Origin: CAZOKN01 sp964580525 | GTDB taxonomy: Bacteria; Pseudomonadota; Alphaproteobacteria; Rickettsiales; UBA6187 | Assembly: GCA_964580525.1 (NCBI GenBank) | Contig: CAZOKN010000027.1 | Location: 1-26,528, forward strand | Reading direction: 5' to 3' | DNA: 26,528 nucleotides | In this document: positions 1 to 7,835 of the stretch, one piece after another | Position numbering within the stretch: the first letter of the stretch is position 1 | Layout of the letters: every line of letters starts with the position of its first letter | Notes under the pieces: model-generated | Told to the model about the DNA's origin: nothing | Databases searched by the model: none | What the model saw: only the letters and a program-made list of their open reading frames with translations | Position numbers and translations under genes: made by a program

Positions 1-171
1 CACACTATCAAAAACCTTAAATCCTTCGTGATTCGTTCCACCTTTACCAGGAGTAACACCACCAACCATTTTTGTACCGTAAGCTATCGCTTGCTCAGAG
101 TGGAAAGTGCCTTGTGCACCTGTAAAACCCTGGCAAATAACCTTTGTATTTTTATTTACTAATATGGCCAT
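1..171 (-). CDS. sucD: Succinyl-CoA synthetase alpha subunit (partial, N-terminal 57 residues)
   Basis: Start of the alpha subunit of succinyl-CoA ligase, which with SucC converts succinyl-CoA, ADP or GDP and phosphate to succinate, CoA and NTP in the TCA cycle. The 57 visible codons begin MAILVNKNTKVICQGFTG and continue through GTFHSEQAI, GTKMVGGVTPGKGG and the start of the next strand. This is the family's N-terminal CoA-binding Rossmann region. The gene runs off the left edge of the window, so the catalytic His domain is not visible. Its ATG shares one base with the sucC stop codon (TAATG), so the two subunits are probably translationally coupled for 1:1 synthesis. Identification is firm despite truncation. 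Confidence 0.95.
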   Translation of the reverse strand, partial: MAILVNKNTKVICQGFTGAQGTFHSEQAIAYGTKMVGGVTPGKGGTNHEGFKVFDSV

Positions 172-1373
172 TATTTAGCCTCCCTTTTTTTCACCGCAGC
201 TACAACCTTTGCAGCAGCATCTTCCAAATCATCAGCAGAAATAATATCTAGTGTTGATTTTGCTAGTATTTCTTTGCCTTCTTTAACATTAGTACCCTCA
301 AGACGCACAACCAAAGGCACGCTCAAAGAAACCTCTTTCGCAGCAGCAATAACACCTTCTGCAATAATATTGCAGCGCATAATTCCACCAAAGATATTAA
401 CCAAAATACCTTTTACATTTGGATCAGAAAGAATAATTTTAAATGCTTCAGTAACACGCTCTTTCGTAGCACCACCACCAACATCCAGGAAGTTTGCAGG
501 CTCACCACCTTTAAGCTTTATGATGTCCATAGTTGCCATAGCAAGACCGGCACCATTCACCATACAACCAATATTACCGTCCATCTTCACATAGCTAAGT
601 TCAAAATCCTTAGCTTTTCTCTCTGCTGGATTTTCTTCGCTAATATCGCGTAATTTTTCAGCTTCAGGATGACGGAACATAGCATTATCGTCAAAACCAC
701 ATTTAGCGTCCAAAACAACTAACTTGCCATCAGCAGTAAGAACTAATGGGTTAATTTCTATTTGCGCAGCATCAGTTTCCAAAAATGCTTTATATAGTGA
801 AGAAATAATTTTCGAGAATTGCTTTAATTGATCGCCATCAAAGCCAAGCGCAAAGCCAAGTTTGCGAGCATGGAAACCTGAAATTCCAGAAGCAGGATCA
901 ACACTCAAAGTAATGATTTTCTCAGGAGTTTTATGAGCAACTTCTTCAATATCCATACCGCCTTCAGTAGAAGCTACAAAAGAAACACGGCTAGTGCTTC
1001 TGTCTACCAAAAGGGAAATATAGTATTCTTTTTTAATGTTAGAGCCGTCTTCTATGTATAGACGATTAACTTTTTTGCCTTCCTCGCCTGTTTGGATAGT
1101 AACCAAGGTGTTGCCAAGCATTTCTGCGGCATTTTTCTTAACATCCTCAATGGACTTCACAACACGAACACCGCCCGCAGCTTTAGGGGTTTCTTTGAAT
1201 TTACCCTTACCACGGCCACCGGCATGAATTTGTGATTTTACAACATATACTGGTCCAGGCAGTTGTTTCGCCGCTTTTTCCGCCTCTTCTGGCGTAAACG
1301 CAGGGTAGCCTTGTGGAACAGGAGCACCGTATTTTGCTAAAATTTCTTTAGCCTGGTATTCATGTATATCCAT
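171..1373 (-). CDS. sucC: Succinyl-CoA synthetase (ADP-forming) beta subunit
   Basis: Beta subunit of the TCA-cycle succinyl-CoA ligase; it carries the nucleotide-binding ATP-grasp fold and contacts the SucD phosphohistidine. At 400 residues it is full length, slightly longer than the ~388 of E. coli. Visible landmarks are the N-terminal MDIHEYQAKEILAKYG, the ATP-grasp segment VKSQIHAGGRGKGKF near residue 50, the metal/nucleotide region EINPLVLTADGK near 205–215, and the C-terminal ligase domain with NFLDVGGGATKERV and NIFGGIMRCNIIAEGV. An AGGA Shine-Dalgarno motif sits just upstream of the ATG, 17 bp after mdh. Gene order rho–mdh–sucC–sucD suggests TCA-cycle co-transcription, and in many alphaproteobacteria sucAB follow. 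Confidence 0.97.
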   Translation of the reverse strand: MDIHEYQAKEILAKYGAPVPQGYPAFTPEEAEKAAKQLPGPVYVVKSQIHAGGRGKGKFKETPKAAGGVRVVKSIEDVKKNAAEMLGNTLVTIQTGEEGKKVNRLYIEDGSNIKKEYYISLLVDRSTSRVSFVASTEGGMDIEEVAHKTPEKIITLSVDPASGISGFHARKLGFALGFDGDQLKQFSKIISSLYKAFLETDAAQIEINPLVLTADGKLVVLDAKCGFDDNAMFRHPEAEKLRDISEENPAERKAKDFELSYVKMDGNIGCMVNGAGLAMATMDIIKLKGGEPANFLDVGGGATKERVTEAFKIILSDPNVKGILVNIFGGIMRCNIIAEGVIAAAKEVSLSVPLVVRLEGTNVKEGKEILAKSTLDIISADDLEDAAAKVVAAVKKREAK

Positions 1374-1390
1374 TATCTTTTCCTATTTAT

Positions 1391-2335
1391 TTAAAGTTTT
1401 AATCCTGAAACCATACCCTTCACAGCAGAGACAGATTTGTCGAATAATTCTTTCTCTTCCTTGTTCAGGTTGATCTCAACTACTTTCTCTACTCCCTTTG
1501 CGCCTATTACTACAGGCACGCCGACATATAAATTATCCACGCCGTATTGTCCAGTAAGATATGCAGCACAAGGTAATATACGTTTTTTATCCTTCAAATA
1601 GCTCTCTGCCATCTGCACTGCTGCAGAAGCCGGAGCATAAAACGCAGAACCGGTTTTAAGCAATGCAACTATCTCAGCACCGCCATCTCTTGTGCGTTGC
1701 ACAATTGCATCAAGCTTGCTTTGAGTTGTCCAACCCATTTTAACCAAATCAGGCAATGGCACTCCACCAACGCTTGAATATCTAGCCAACGGAACCATTG
1801 TATCACCATGACCGCCCAAAACGAAAGCAGACACATCTTCTACAGAAACATTGAATTCTTCGCTAAGGAAATATCTGAACCTTGCAGTATCCAAAACACC
1901 CGCCATACCAATAACTTTTTCAGGTTTAAAACCTGTAACTTCCTTCATAACCCAAACCATCACGTCCAGTGGATTAGTTATAACTATAACGAAAGCATTA
2001 GGGGCGTGCTTCTTGATGCCCTCACCAACAGATTTAATAATTTTTGTATTGATATCAACCAGATCATCACGGCTCATGCCTGGCTTTCTTGGAACACCAG
2101 CAGTTACTATAACTACATCAGAACCTTCTATTTCTTTATAATCCTGAGTACCTTTCAAGCTTGCATCAAAACCTTCGATAGCAGAGCTTTGTGCCAAATC
2201 CAGAGTTTTTCCCTGAGGCAACCCCTCAACAACATCGAACATTACAACGTCACCCAGCTCTTTAAGTCCTACCAAATGAGCTAAAGTTCCACCAATATTT
2301 CCACCACCAATAAGTGCTATTTTTTTACGAGCCAT
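1391..2335 (-). CDS. mdh: NAD-dependent malate dehydrogenase (LDH-like type)
   Basis: Oxidises malate to oxaloacetate with NAD in the TCA cycle. The protein is 314 residues from the start I chose and belongs to the lactate-dehydrogenase-like MDH group usual in alphaproteobacteria. It shows the Rossmann loop GGGNIGG at residues 10–16, an Asp at the end of the second strand (FDVVEG, about 34) consistent with NAD preference, the substrate loop VPRKPGMSRDDL (81–92) with two arginines, DTARFR near 149–154, and the catalytic His in GGHGDT (about 176). A longer frame opens at 2365, but GGAGG lies five bases before the ATG at 2335 and family members start at MARKKIALIG. The start at 2335 is therefore preferred. 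It lies 61 bp downstream of rho and 17 bp upstream of sucC. Confidence 0.96.
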   Translation of the reverse strand: MARKKIALIGGGNIGGTLAHLVGLKELGDVVMFDVVEGLPQGKTLDLAQSSAIEGFDASLKGTQDYKEIEGSDVVIVTAGVPRKPGMSRDDLVDINTKIIKSVGEGIKKHAPNAFVIVITNPLDVMVWVMKEVTGFKPEKVIGMAGVLDTARFRYFLSEEFNVSVEDVSAFVLGGHGDTMVPLARYSSVGGVPLPDLVKMGWTTQSKLDAIVQRTRDGGAEIVALLKTGSAFYAPASAAVQMAESYLKDKKRILPCAAYLTGQYGVDNLYVGVPVVIGAKGVEKVVEINLNKEEKELFDKSVSAVKGMVSGLKL

Positions 2336-2396
2336 AAAACCCTCCATTACTTTTTTCGAATTCATTCCTATTTAAACAACGGTACTCTTTTATACT

Positions 2397-3986
2397 TTAA
2401 GAGTTCATAGAGTCAAAGAAATCGTCATTTGTTTTGGAAGCTTTCAACTTATCTATCAAGAATTCACTTGCATCAATAGTACCCATAGGCTGTAAAATCC
2501 TACGTAATACCCACATTTTTGTAAGAGTATCTTTGCCAACCAACAACTCTTCCTTACGTGTTCCAGATTTAGTAATATCGATAGCAGGGAAGATACGTTT
2601 ATCAGCAATTTTTCTATCAAGTACGATTTCTGAGTTACCAGTTCCTTTAAATTCTTCGAAAATCACTTCGTCCATACGTGAACCAGTATCAACAAGTGCC
2701 GTAGCTATAATTGTTAAAGAACCACCATGTTCTATATTTCTAGCCGCACCAAAGAAACGCTTAGGACGCTGTAAAGCATTAGAATCCACACCGCCTGATA
2801 AAACTTTACCAGAAGATGGAACACAAGTGTTATATGCGCGTGCAAGCCTTGTGATAGAATCGAGCAATATGACAACATCTTTCTTATGCTCAACTAATCT
2901 CTTGGCTTTTTCGATAACCATTTCAGCAACCTGAACGTGACGGCTAGCCGGCTCATCGAAAGTAGAACTAATAACTTCACCTTTTACTGAGCGCGACATG
3001 TCCGTTACTTCTTCAGGACGTTCATCTATCAGAAGAACTATCAAGCATGCTTCTGGGTGATTTTCAGTTATAGCCAAAGCTATATTTTTCATCAAAACTG
3101 TTTTACCAGTTCTTGGAGGCGCAACTATAAGCGCTCTCTGTCCTTTACCAAGTGGGCAAATAACATCTATAATTCTAGTGCTTAAATCTTTTACTGTAGG
3201 ATCTTTTCTTTCAACATTGAATTTATCTTCTGGATATAGCGGCGTAAGGTTATCAAAGTTAACTCTGTGACGCGCATTTTCAGGAGCCTCATTGTTGATA
3301 GCTGTTATTTTGAGAAGTGCAAAATAACGTTCGCCACGCTTAGGAGATCTGGTTTCACCGCTTACTGTATCGCCAGTTCTAAGACCAAAACGCTTAATTT
3401 GGCTCGGAGAAACATAAATATCATCGGGTCCGGCTAGATAGTTTGCTTCAGGAGAACGTAAAAATCCAAAACCATCCTGAAGAACTTCTATAACACCCTC
3501 ACCTGTTATAACCCCGCCACTTTCAGCAACTCTTTTCAAAATGGCAAAAACAAGGTCTTGTTTCAGCATTCCACCTGGATTTTCTATATTGCATTTATCA
3601 GCTAGCTCAAGAAGCTCTGCTGGGCTTTTTCTTTTTAATTCTTTAAGATTAAGGATTACGCCTGAGAATTTATCACCTTCAACTCCTCCATTGTCATAAT
3701 CATAACCATTTTCTCTTCTATCATTTCTATCGTTATAACGTTCGCGCTCAACTGGAGCCTCCGCTGCCACAACATTTTCTCTGATTTGTTCTTTAGGTTC
3801 TTCTCTAGTTTCAACTGGTTGTGCTTCTGGTTGCGGCTTTGGCTCTTGTCTTTTCAATCCTAATCTTCCTGTAACCCTGCCCTCTTTTTTTTCTGGAGCA
3901 AATGTTCCTACAGATGTAATGTCTGTATTTCCGCTATTATTATCTTCTTTATTTCCTAATTCATCCTGAGTTATTTCTGTAGTCAT
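2397..3986 (-). CDS. rho: Transcription termination factor Rho, with a long N-terminal extension
   Basis: Hexameric RNA helicase that ends transcription at Rho-dependent sites. At 529 residues it is about 110 longer than E. coli Rho. Residues 1–105 are a low-complexity, charged, Pro/Glu/Arg/Asn-rich tail with no recognisable fold. The conserved protein then begins: Rho_N helices (about 112–150), the cold-shock-like RNA-binding domain (about 160–230, with DGFGFLRSP and DDIYVS), Walker A APPRTGKTV (289–297), Walker B VVILLDS (371–377), the Q-loop region LSGGVDSNAL (396–405) and a complete C-terminus. Extended Rho N-termini occur in several bacterial groups and may affect RNA binding or condensation; that role is inference here. 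It follows hemJ at 185 bp and precedes mdh. Confidence 0.97.
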   Translation of the reverse strand: MTTEITQDELGNKEDNNSGNTDITSVGTFAPEKKEGRVTGRLGLKRQEPKPQPEAQPVETREEPKEQIRENVVAAEAPVERERYNDRNDRRENGYDYDNGGVEGDKFSGVILNLKELKRKSPAELLELADKCNIENPGGMLKQDLVFAILKRVAESGGVITGEGVIEVLQDGFGFLRSPEANYLAGPDDIYVSPSQIKRFGLRTGDTVSGETRSPKRGERYFALLKITAINNEAPENARHRVNFDNLTPLYPEDKFNVERKDPTVKDLSTRIIDVICPLGKGQRALIVAPPRTGKTVLMKNIALAITENHPEACLIVLLIDERPEEVTDMSRSVKGEVISSTFDEPASRHVQVAEMVIEKAKRLVEHKKDVVILLDSITRLARAYNTCVPSSGKVLSGGVDSNALQRPKRFFGAARNIEHGGSLTIIATALVDTGSRMDEVIFEEFKGTGNSEIVLDRKIADKRIFPAIDITKSGTRKEELLVGKDTLTKMWVLRRILQPMGTIDASEFLIDKLKASKTNDDFFDSMNS

Positions 3987-4033
3987 GAAAAACCTTTTTT
4001 TGTGTATTTTTTAGTTTTTAAATTATCGATTGA

Positions 4034-4130
4034 TTATTTATTTTGATTATTACTTGAGATGCTAACTTCCGTTTCAACCACGAAGTAGCGAAGACTAGTA
4101 GGCTGTAAGGCCAACGTAGCCATTTGTTAC
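4034..4130 (-). repeat. Short GC-richer element with an open 29-codon frame; candidate interspersed repeat
   Basis: Between hemJ and rho, a ~75–95-bp block looks compositionally unlike its very AT-rich flanks (roughly half G+C by eye). On the minus strand an ATG at 4123 opens a 29-codon frame ending at 4034 (MATLALQPTSLRYFVVETEV, then SISSNNQNK). A second minus-strand frame across the same bases is also free of stops. The plus strand contains a near-inverted pair, GCTAACTTC and GAAGTAGC, with one bulged base, about 12 bases apart. No convincing Shine-Dalgarno precedes the ATG. I do not recognise a protein family. Openness in two frames plus fold-back potential fits a small dispersed repeat better than a gene, but only one copy is in this window. 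Confidence 0.4.
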
Positions 4131-4171
4131 CAGTTAATAGGAAATATGTCAAATATTAATTTCAATATAGC

Positions 4172-4618
4172 CTAAAGGGCAAATTGCATAGGCTTCATAA
4201 CAGCCAATAAAACTATTAAAATCATCAAAATAGTCGGAACTTCATTTAAAATTCTATAAAATTTGGCGGAATGTTTGTTTTCACCTTTGGCGAAATATCT
4301 TCTATATCTAGCAAGCAATCCATGACATAAAAACATAAAAACTAGCAACAAAGATTTTATATGGAACCAGGCACCCAAACCTTCTTTACCAACTATCATA
4401 ACCAACATTATACCTAGAATAAGCGAGGCTATCATCGCTGGATTGATTATAAATCTTAGTAATTTTTTTTCCATAATTTGAAATGTTTTATCCATTTCAC
4501 TGCCTACTGGAACATCTGCATGATAAACAAAAATTCTTGGCAAATATAGCATTCCTGCCATCCAGGACATAACAGCGATGATATGTAAAGCTTTTATCAA
4601 TAAATAATGTTCCGCCAT
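4172..4618 (-). CDS. hemJ: Protoporphyrinogen IX oxidase HemJ
   Basis: Membrane protein of the HemJ/UPF0093 family, which oxidises protoporphyrinogen IX to protoporphyrin IX, the step before iron insertion. The 148 residues match the usual size. Four hydrophobic segments are visible (about 5–27, 55–78, 85–105 and 126–145). The N-terminal helix carries the conserved His in IKALHIIAVMSWMAGMLYLP, followed by RIFVYH, and FHIKSLLL and HGLLARYRRYFAKGENKH fit the third helix and its loop. HemJ is the oxidase typical of alphaproteobacteria lacking HemG or HemY. It starts 12 bp after hemH ends, in the order hemE–hemH–hemJ, so the last haem steps look co-transcribed. Confidence 0.92.
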   Translation of the reverse strand: MAEHYLLIKALHIIAVMSWMAGMLYLPRIFVYHADVPVGSEMDKTFQIMEKKLLRFIINPAMIASLILGIMLVMIVGKEGLGAWFHIKSLLLVFMFLCHGLLARYRRYFAKGENKHSAKFYRILNEVPTILMILIVLLAVMKPMQFAL

Positions 4619-4630
4619 AAACTATAATCC

Positions 4631-5602
4631 TTAAAATTGAATCTCACTAAACTTATCGCTGTTTAAACAAATTTCAGCAAGTGATTTTATAAATAATTCA
4701 TCCGTTGATAAAGTTGGCACGCGATAATAATTCTTTACACCAGAATCCATAGCTAGTTTTTTATATTCAATATCAAGCTCAACTAAAGTTTCTGAATGCT
4801 CAGAGACAAAGGCAATAGGCACCACCATAACCGATACTTTTTCTTCACCAGCACGTTCTAATTCACTTTCCGTACTAGGACCTATCCACTCCAAAGGGCC
4901 AACTCTCGACTGATAGCAAACTACATAATCTAAATTTTCTATAGCCAAATCCTTAACCACAAGCTCAACTGTTTTTTCTACCTGCCTCTGATAAGGATCG
5001 CCCTTCTCTACAATTTTCTTCGGCAAACCATGTGCTGAAAATAAAATTCTCAATTTTTCTGAATTTTTATAAAGTTTTTTTATTAGGCTAGAATGGGATT
5101 TTATAAAATTTTCTTCAAAAAAATAGTTCTTAACAATATTTGTTTTTATATTCATTCCGATTTTTTTAGCCTGCGCGCCCCAATCATCAACAGAAGACTC
5201 GGTAGTAGTAGTTGAAAATTGTGGATATAACGGCAATAAAATTATTTCATCTGGAGAATATTTTTTTACATCTTCTATAGTTTCATAAGAAAAAGGATAC
5301 CAGTAACGCATTGATATAAAAACTTTATATTCATTTTTATTGCCATTTAATTTTTTCTCAAGTGCTTTTTTTTGCGCTTCAGTTTCAAATAATATCGGAG
5401 ACCTTCCCCCTATCTGGCTATAAATTTCTTTTGCCTGATGCGTTCTTTTTGATGAAATTAATTTTGCTATAAAATATCTAAAGGGATTCGGAACAGTAAT
5501 TATAGCCTTATCACAAAATAGATTAAATAAAAATGGCTGCACGGCATCCAAACTATCTGGACCGCCAAGGTTAAATAAAACTACTGCAATTTTCTTAGGC
5601 AT
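4631..5602 (-). CDS. hemH: Ferrochelatase
   Basis: Inserts Fe2+ into protoporphyrin IX to form protohaem, usually at the inner face of the cytoplasmic membrane. The 323 residues are close to the normal bacterial length. Landmarks are FNLGGPDSLDAVQPFL near the N-terminus, SMRYWYPFS (about 97–105), LLPLYPQFSTTTTESS (122–137), the catalytic His of SAHGLP (H191), QSRVGPLEWIGP (231–242) and the acidic metal-site motif AFVSEHSETLVELD (264–277). The start codon lies inside the last codons of hemE (8-bp overlap), pointing to translational coupling. hemJ follows 12 bp later, so the three proteins act consecutively apart from the coproporphyrinogen oxidase step, which is encoded elsewhere. Confidence 0.97.
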   Translation of the reverse strand: MPKKIAVVLFNLGGPDSLDAVQPFLFNLFCDKAIITVPNPFRYFIAKLISSKRTHQAKEIYSQIGGRSPILFETEAQKKALEKKLNGNKNEYKVFISMRYWYPFSYETIEDVKKYSPDEIILLPLYPQFSTTTTESSVDDWGAQAKKIGMNIKTNIVKNYFFEENFIKSHSSLIKKLYKNSEKLRILFSAHGLPKKIVEKGDPYQRQVEKTVELVVKDLAIENLDYVVCYQSRVGPLEWIGPSTESELERAGEEKVSVMVVPIAFVSEHSETLVELDIEYKKLAMDSGVKNYYRVPTLSTDELFIKSLAEICLNSDKFSEIQF

Positions 5603-6638
5603 TTTTTACCAAATTAACAACCGCTTCAACGTTTTCTATTGGAGTTTCCGGCAAAATTCCATGGCCCAAATTAAATATAAAATTTCTGTCTGCAAAAGAT
5701 GATAATATCTCACGCGAATATTGGAGAGATTTTTCCTTATTAGACATAAGCATAACAGGATCAAGATTGCCCTGAACAGGAATTTTAATATTATTTTTTA
5801 TCCATTCATAAGGCATATTCTGATCAAATGATATCGCATCAACACCTGTTTTTTCTGCATAGTCCTTATATAAAACGCCAACTCCACGCGGAAAGCCTAT
5901 AATTGGTATATTAGAAAATTCGGCTTTAACATTTTCAACAATTTTTTTAGTAGGCTCAATTATAAAATCATTAAATAATTCTCCTGACAAAACACTCGCC
6001 CAGCTATCGAATATCTGCAAAGCGTCAGCACCTGCTTTAATTTGATTTATCAAATGTACGGAAATACTATCTGCCAAAATATCTATAAGTTTTTTTACAA
6101 AATTATAATCTGAATACGAAAGAGATTTTATTTTTGTAAAATCACGACTACTACCTCCTTCGATCATGTATGTAGCAATTGTCCAAGGTGCTCCTGCAAA
6201 TCCTATCAAAGCTTTTTGAGAAGATAATCTTTCTCTAGTTAATTTTATTGCTTCATAAACAGCTTTTAGTTTTTTTTCATCAAATGAAAGTTTTGCTAAG
6301 TCTTTTTGATTTTGAGTAACAGATAAAACTGGTCCCTCACCTTTTTGGAATTTAACATCAACTCCCATAGCATCAGGAATAACTAAAATATCTGAAAATA
6401 TTATAGCTGCATCAAATCCAAATCTGTCTATTGGTTGGATAGTAACTTCCGATGCAAGCTCTGGTGAATAACATAATTCCAGAAAATTACTTACGTTACT
6501 TCTTATTTTCATATACTCAGGTAAATATCTACCTGCTTGTCTCATAAACCAAATTGGTTTTCTGGAAGTCTCTTTTCCTGAGAGTGCTTTTAAAAAAAGT
6601 TTATCATTATCTGAGAGGTCTGTTTTTTTATCTATCAT
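5595..6638 (-). CDS. hemE: Uroporphyrinogen decarboxylase
   Basis: Decarboxylates the four acetate side chains of uroporphyrinogen III to give coproporphyrinogen III. The 347 residues are full length. The family signature RQAGRYLPEY is at 33–42, the catalytic-site Asp is in FSDILVIPDAMG (about D83), GFAGAPWTIATYMIEGG follows in the middle, and the C-terminus carries GNLDPVML and FNLGHGILPETP. It is the first gene left of the predicted chromosome origin and is read away from it. hemE beside oriC is the arrangement known from Caulobacter and Rickettsia, and it anchors the origin call. hemH begins inside its 3' end. Confidence 0.97.
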   Translation of the reverse strand: MIDKKTDLSDNDKLFLKALSGKETSRKPIWFMRQAGRYLPEYMKIRSNVSNFLELCYSPELASEVTIQPIDRFGFDAAIIFSDILVIPDAMGVDVKFQKGEGPVLSVTQNQKDLAKLSFDEKKLKAVYEAIKLTRERLSSQKALIGFAGAPWTIATYMIEGGSSRDFTKIKSLSYSDYNFVKKLIDILADSISVHLINQIKAGADALQIFDSWASVLSGELFNDFIIEPTKKIVENVKAEFSNIPIIGFPRGVGVLYKDYAEKTGVDAISFDQNMPYEWIKNNIKIPVQGNLDPVMLMSNKEKSLQYSREILSSFADRNFIFNLGHGILPETPIENVEAVVNLVKNA

Positions 6639-6690
6639 AATATATTTTTATATACTTTCTTATAGTAGTAGTAAGTAGGTAGACGAGTTA

Positions 6691-6699
6691 TGTGGATAA
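6691..6699 (-). promoter_or_regulatory. DnaA box 1
   Basis: TGTGGATAA on the plus strand, an exact reverse complement of the TTATCCACA consensus. It is four bases before the near-match box at 6704–6712, so the two boxes form a closely spaced inverted pair at the hemE edge of oriC. Confidence 0.85.
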
Positions 6700-6703
6700 A
6701 AAT

Positions 6704-6712
6704 TTATCAACA
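6704..6712 (+). promoter_or_regulatory. DnaA box 2 (one mismatch)
   Basis: TTATCAACA differs from TTATCCACA at one position. Probably a weaker binding site; its pairing with box 1 raises the likelihood that it is functional. Confidence 0.6.
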
Positions 6713-6839
6713 TAACAATAAACATGTTTTTATAAGGTTAAATAATTATACAAGTAAGTTGTATAAAGATGTGTATTATTTTTTTAAACACTTATTTTAT
6801 ATATTTTTTCTTCAAATATTAAAAATAAGGATAATTTTT

Positions 6840-6859
6840 ATTATTATATTTTATCCACA
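6840..6859 (+). repeat. oriC 20-bp direct repeat, copy 1 (contains DnaA box 3)
   Basis: ATTATTATATTTTATCCACA is identical in 20 of 20 bases to 6871–6890. Its last nine bases (6851–6859) are an exact DnaA box, with an AT-rich arm in front. The copies start 31 bp apart, about three helical turns, so two DnaA molecules would sit on the same face of the DNA. Confidence 0.85.
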
Positions 6860-6870
6860 GATTGAAAAAC

Positions 6871-6890
6871 ATTATTATATTTTATCCACA
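6871..6890 (+). repeat. oriC 20-bp direct repeat, copy 2 (contains DnaA box 4)
   Basis: Second perfect copy of the repeat at 6840–6859. The exact DnaA box is at 6882–6890. Confidence 0.85.
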
Positions 6891-6958
6891 TGTGAATTTT
6901 TTATCGTAAAGCATGTAAAAAATATCTGGGTAATTTTGCATTTTTATAATAAACAGAG

Positions 6959-6967
6959 TTATCCACA
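6959..6967 (+). promoter_or_regulatory. DnaA box 5
   Basis: Exact TTATCCACA, 37 bp before the ppsR start and just downstream of TATAAT at 6945–6950. DnaA bound here could also influence ppsR transcription; that link is inference. Confidence 0.8.
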
Positions 6968-7004
6968 TAGTTATATAAAAAGTTATTAGACAGGTTCTTA
7001 AATT

Positions 7005-7835
7005 ATGAATTTTTTTCACCTTCATTTAGTTTCTGATTCCACCGGAGAAACAGTAAGCTCAGTTTCAAGGGCTGCCATGGCACAATTCGAAGGAGTTGAA
7101 GTGGAAGAGCATACATGGCCACTGGTTAGAACGAAAGGACAACTTGATAAAGTATTGGAAGGTGTCAGAAAAAACCGTGGATTTGTTATGTATACTATAG
7201 CAGATAAAAACCTGCGTAAGTATTTGCGTGAAAATTGTGATAAATTGAATGTTCCTTGTATATCTGTGTTGTCGCGTGTTATCTCTGATCTCTCCAGTTT
7301 TCTTGATATGAAAACAACAGCTCACCAACCAGGAAGGCAGCATGAGCTGGACGAAGAATATTTCTCAAGAGTGGAAGCAATAAATTTTGCGCTAGTACAT
7401 GACGATGGTCAATCTACGTGGGATCTGGAAGAAGCGGATGTTGTTTTAATAGGTGCATCAAGAACTTCAAAATCACCAACCAGCATGTATCTTGCGTATA
7501 GGGGATATAGAGCAGCAAACGTTCCTTACGTTATGGGTGTGCCATTACCAGAGAATGTTACTAAACTTAAAAACCCACTAGTAGTAGGCCTTACAATAAG
7601 TCCTGACGTTCTAGTGCAAATCAGAAAAAACCGTCTTCTATCGATGAAAGAAGATAAAGAGACTGATTACGTTAATATTGATAAAGTTGAAGAAGAGTTG
7701 GCAGAAGTCAGAAAATTATTTGCAAAACATAAATGGCCTGTAATTGACGTTACCAGGCGTTCAGTTGAAGAAACAACGGCAAATATAATTCAGATTTTCC
7801 AGAAAAGAAAAGAGCAGGGAATAAATGGAGATTAG
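7005..7835 (+). CDS. ppsR: Pyruvate, phosphate dikinase / PEP synthase regulatory protein (DUF299 family)
   Basis: Bifunctional Ser/Thr kinase and pyrophosphorylase of the DUF299/PPSR family. It inactivates, by ADP-dependent phosphorylation, and reactivates pyruvate phosphate dikinase or PEP synthase, switching between glycolysis and gluconeogenesis. The 276 residues match family length. Landmarks are LHLVSDSTGETVSSVSRAA near the N-terminus, SVLSRVISDLSSFLD (87–101), the histidine-rich HQPGRQHELDEEYF (107–120), and the P-loop-like IGASRTSKSPTS (149–160). It is the first gene right of oriC, as CC_0001 is in Caulobacter. aroE starts 11 bp before it ends. Which dikinase is the substrate cannot be told from this window. 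Confidence 0.94.
   Translation: MNFFHLHLVSDSTGETVSSVSRAAMAQFEGVEVEEHTWPLVRTKGQLDKVLEGVRKNRGFVMYTIADKNLRKYLRENCDKLNVPCISVLSRVISDLSSFLDMKTTAHQPGRQHELDEEYFSRVEAINFALVHDDGQSTWDLEEADVVLIGASRTSKSPTSMYLAYRGYRAANVPYVMGVPLPENVTKLKNPLVVGLTISPDVLVQIRKNRLLSMKEDKETDYVNIDKVEEELAEVRKLFAKHKWPVIDVTRRSVEETTANIIQIFQKRKEQGINGD

Larger units (their letters stand above)
6639..7004. other. oriC: Predicted chromosomal replication origin (oriC)
   Basis: A 366-bp, strongly AT-rich, non-coding gap between divergent hemE and ppsR. It contains DnaA boxes matching TTATCCACA exactly at 6691–6699 (minus strand), 6851–6859, 6882–6890 and 6959–6967, plus a one-mismatch box TTATCAACA at 6704–6712. The middle (about 6720–6850) is almost only A and T and could serve as the unwinding element. 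Genes on both sides are read outward, and the flanking genes are those that border oriC in Caulobacter and Rickettsia. I found no perfect CtrA site (TTAA-N7-TTAA). A TATAAT at 6945–6950 may drive ppsR, but it has no good −35. Confidence 0.88.

Noticed and set aside
1808..2284. 158-codon plus-strand frame antisense to mdh
   Set aside because: Shadow of the conserved MDH frame; no Shine-Dalgarno, and residue composition follows the antisense of mdh codons.
2336..2365. Ten-residue N-terminal extension of malate dehydrogenase (MNSKKVMEGF)
   Set aside because: It overlaps the GGAGG ribosome-binding site for the ATG at 2335, and family members start at MARKKIALIG.
6690..6989. 99-codon plus-strand open frame in the origin gap
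   Set aside because: It starts inside a DnaA box, is almost pure AT-driven Ile/Tyr/Phe/Lys, has no Shine-Dalgarno, and covers the oriC boxes. A chance frame.
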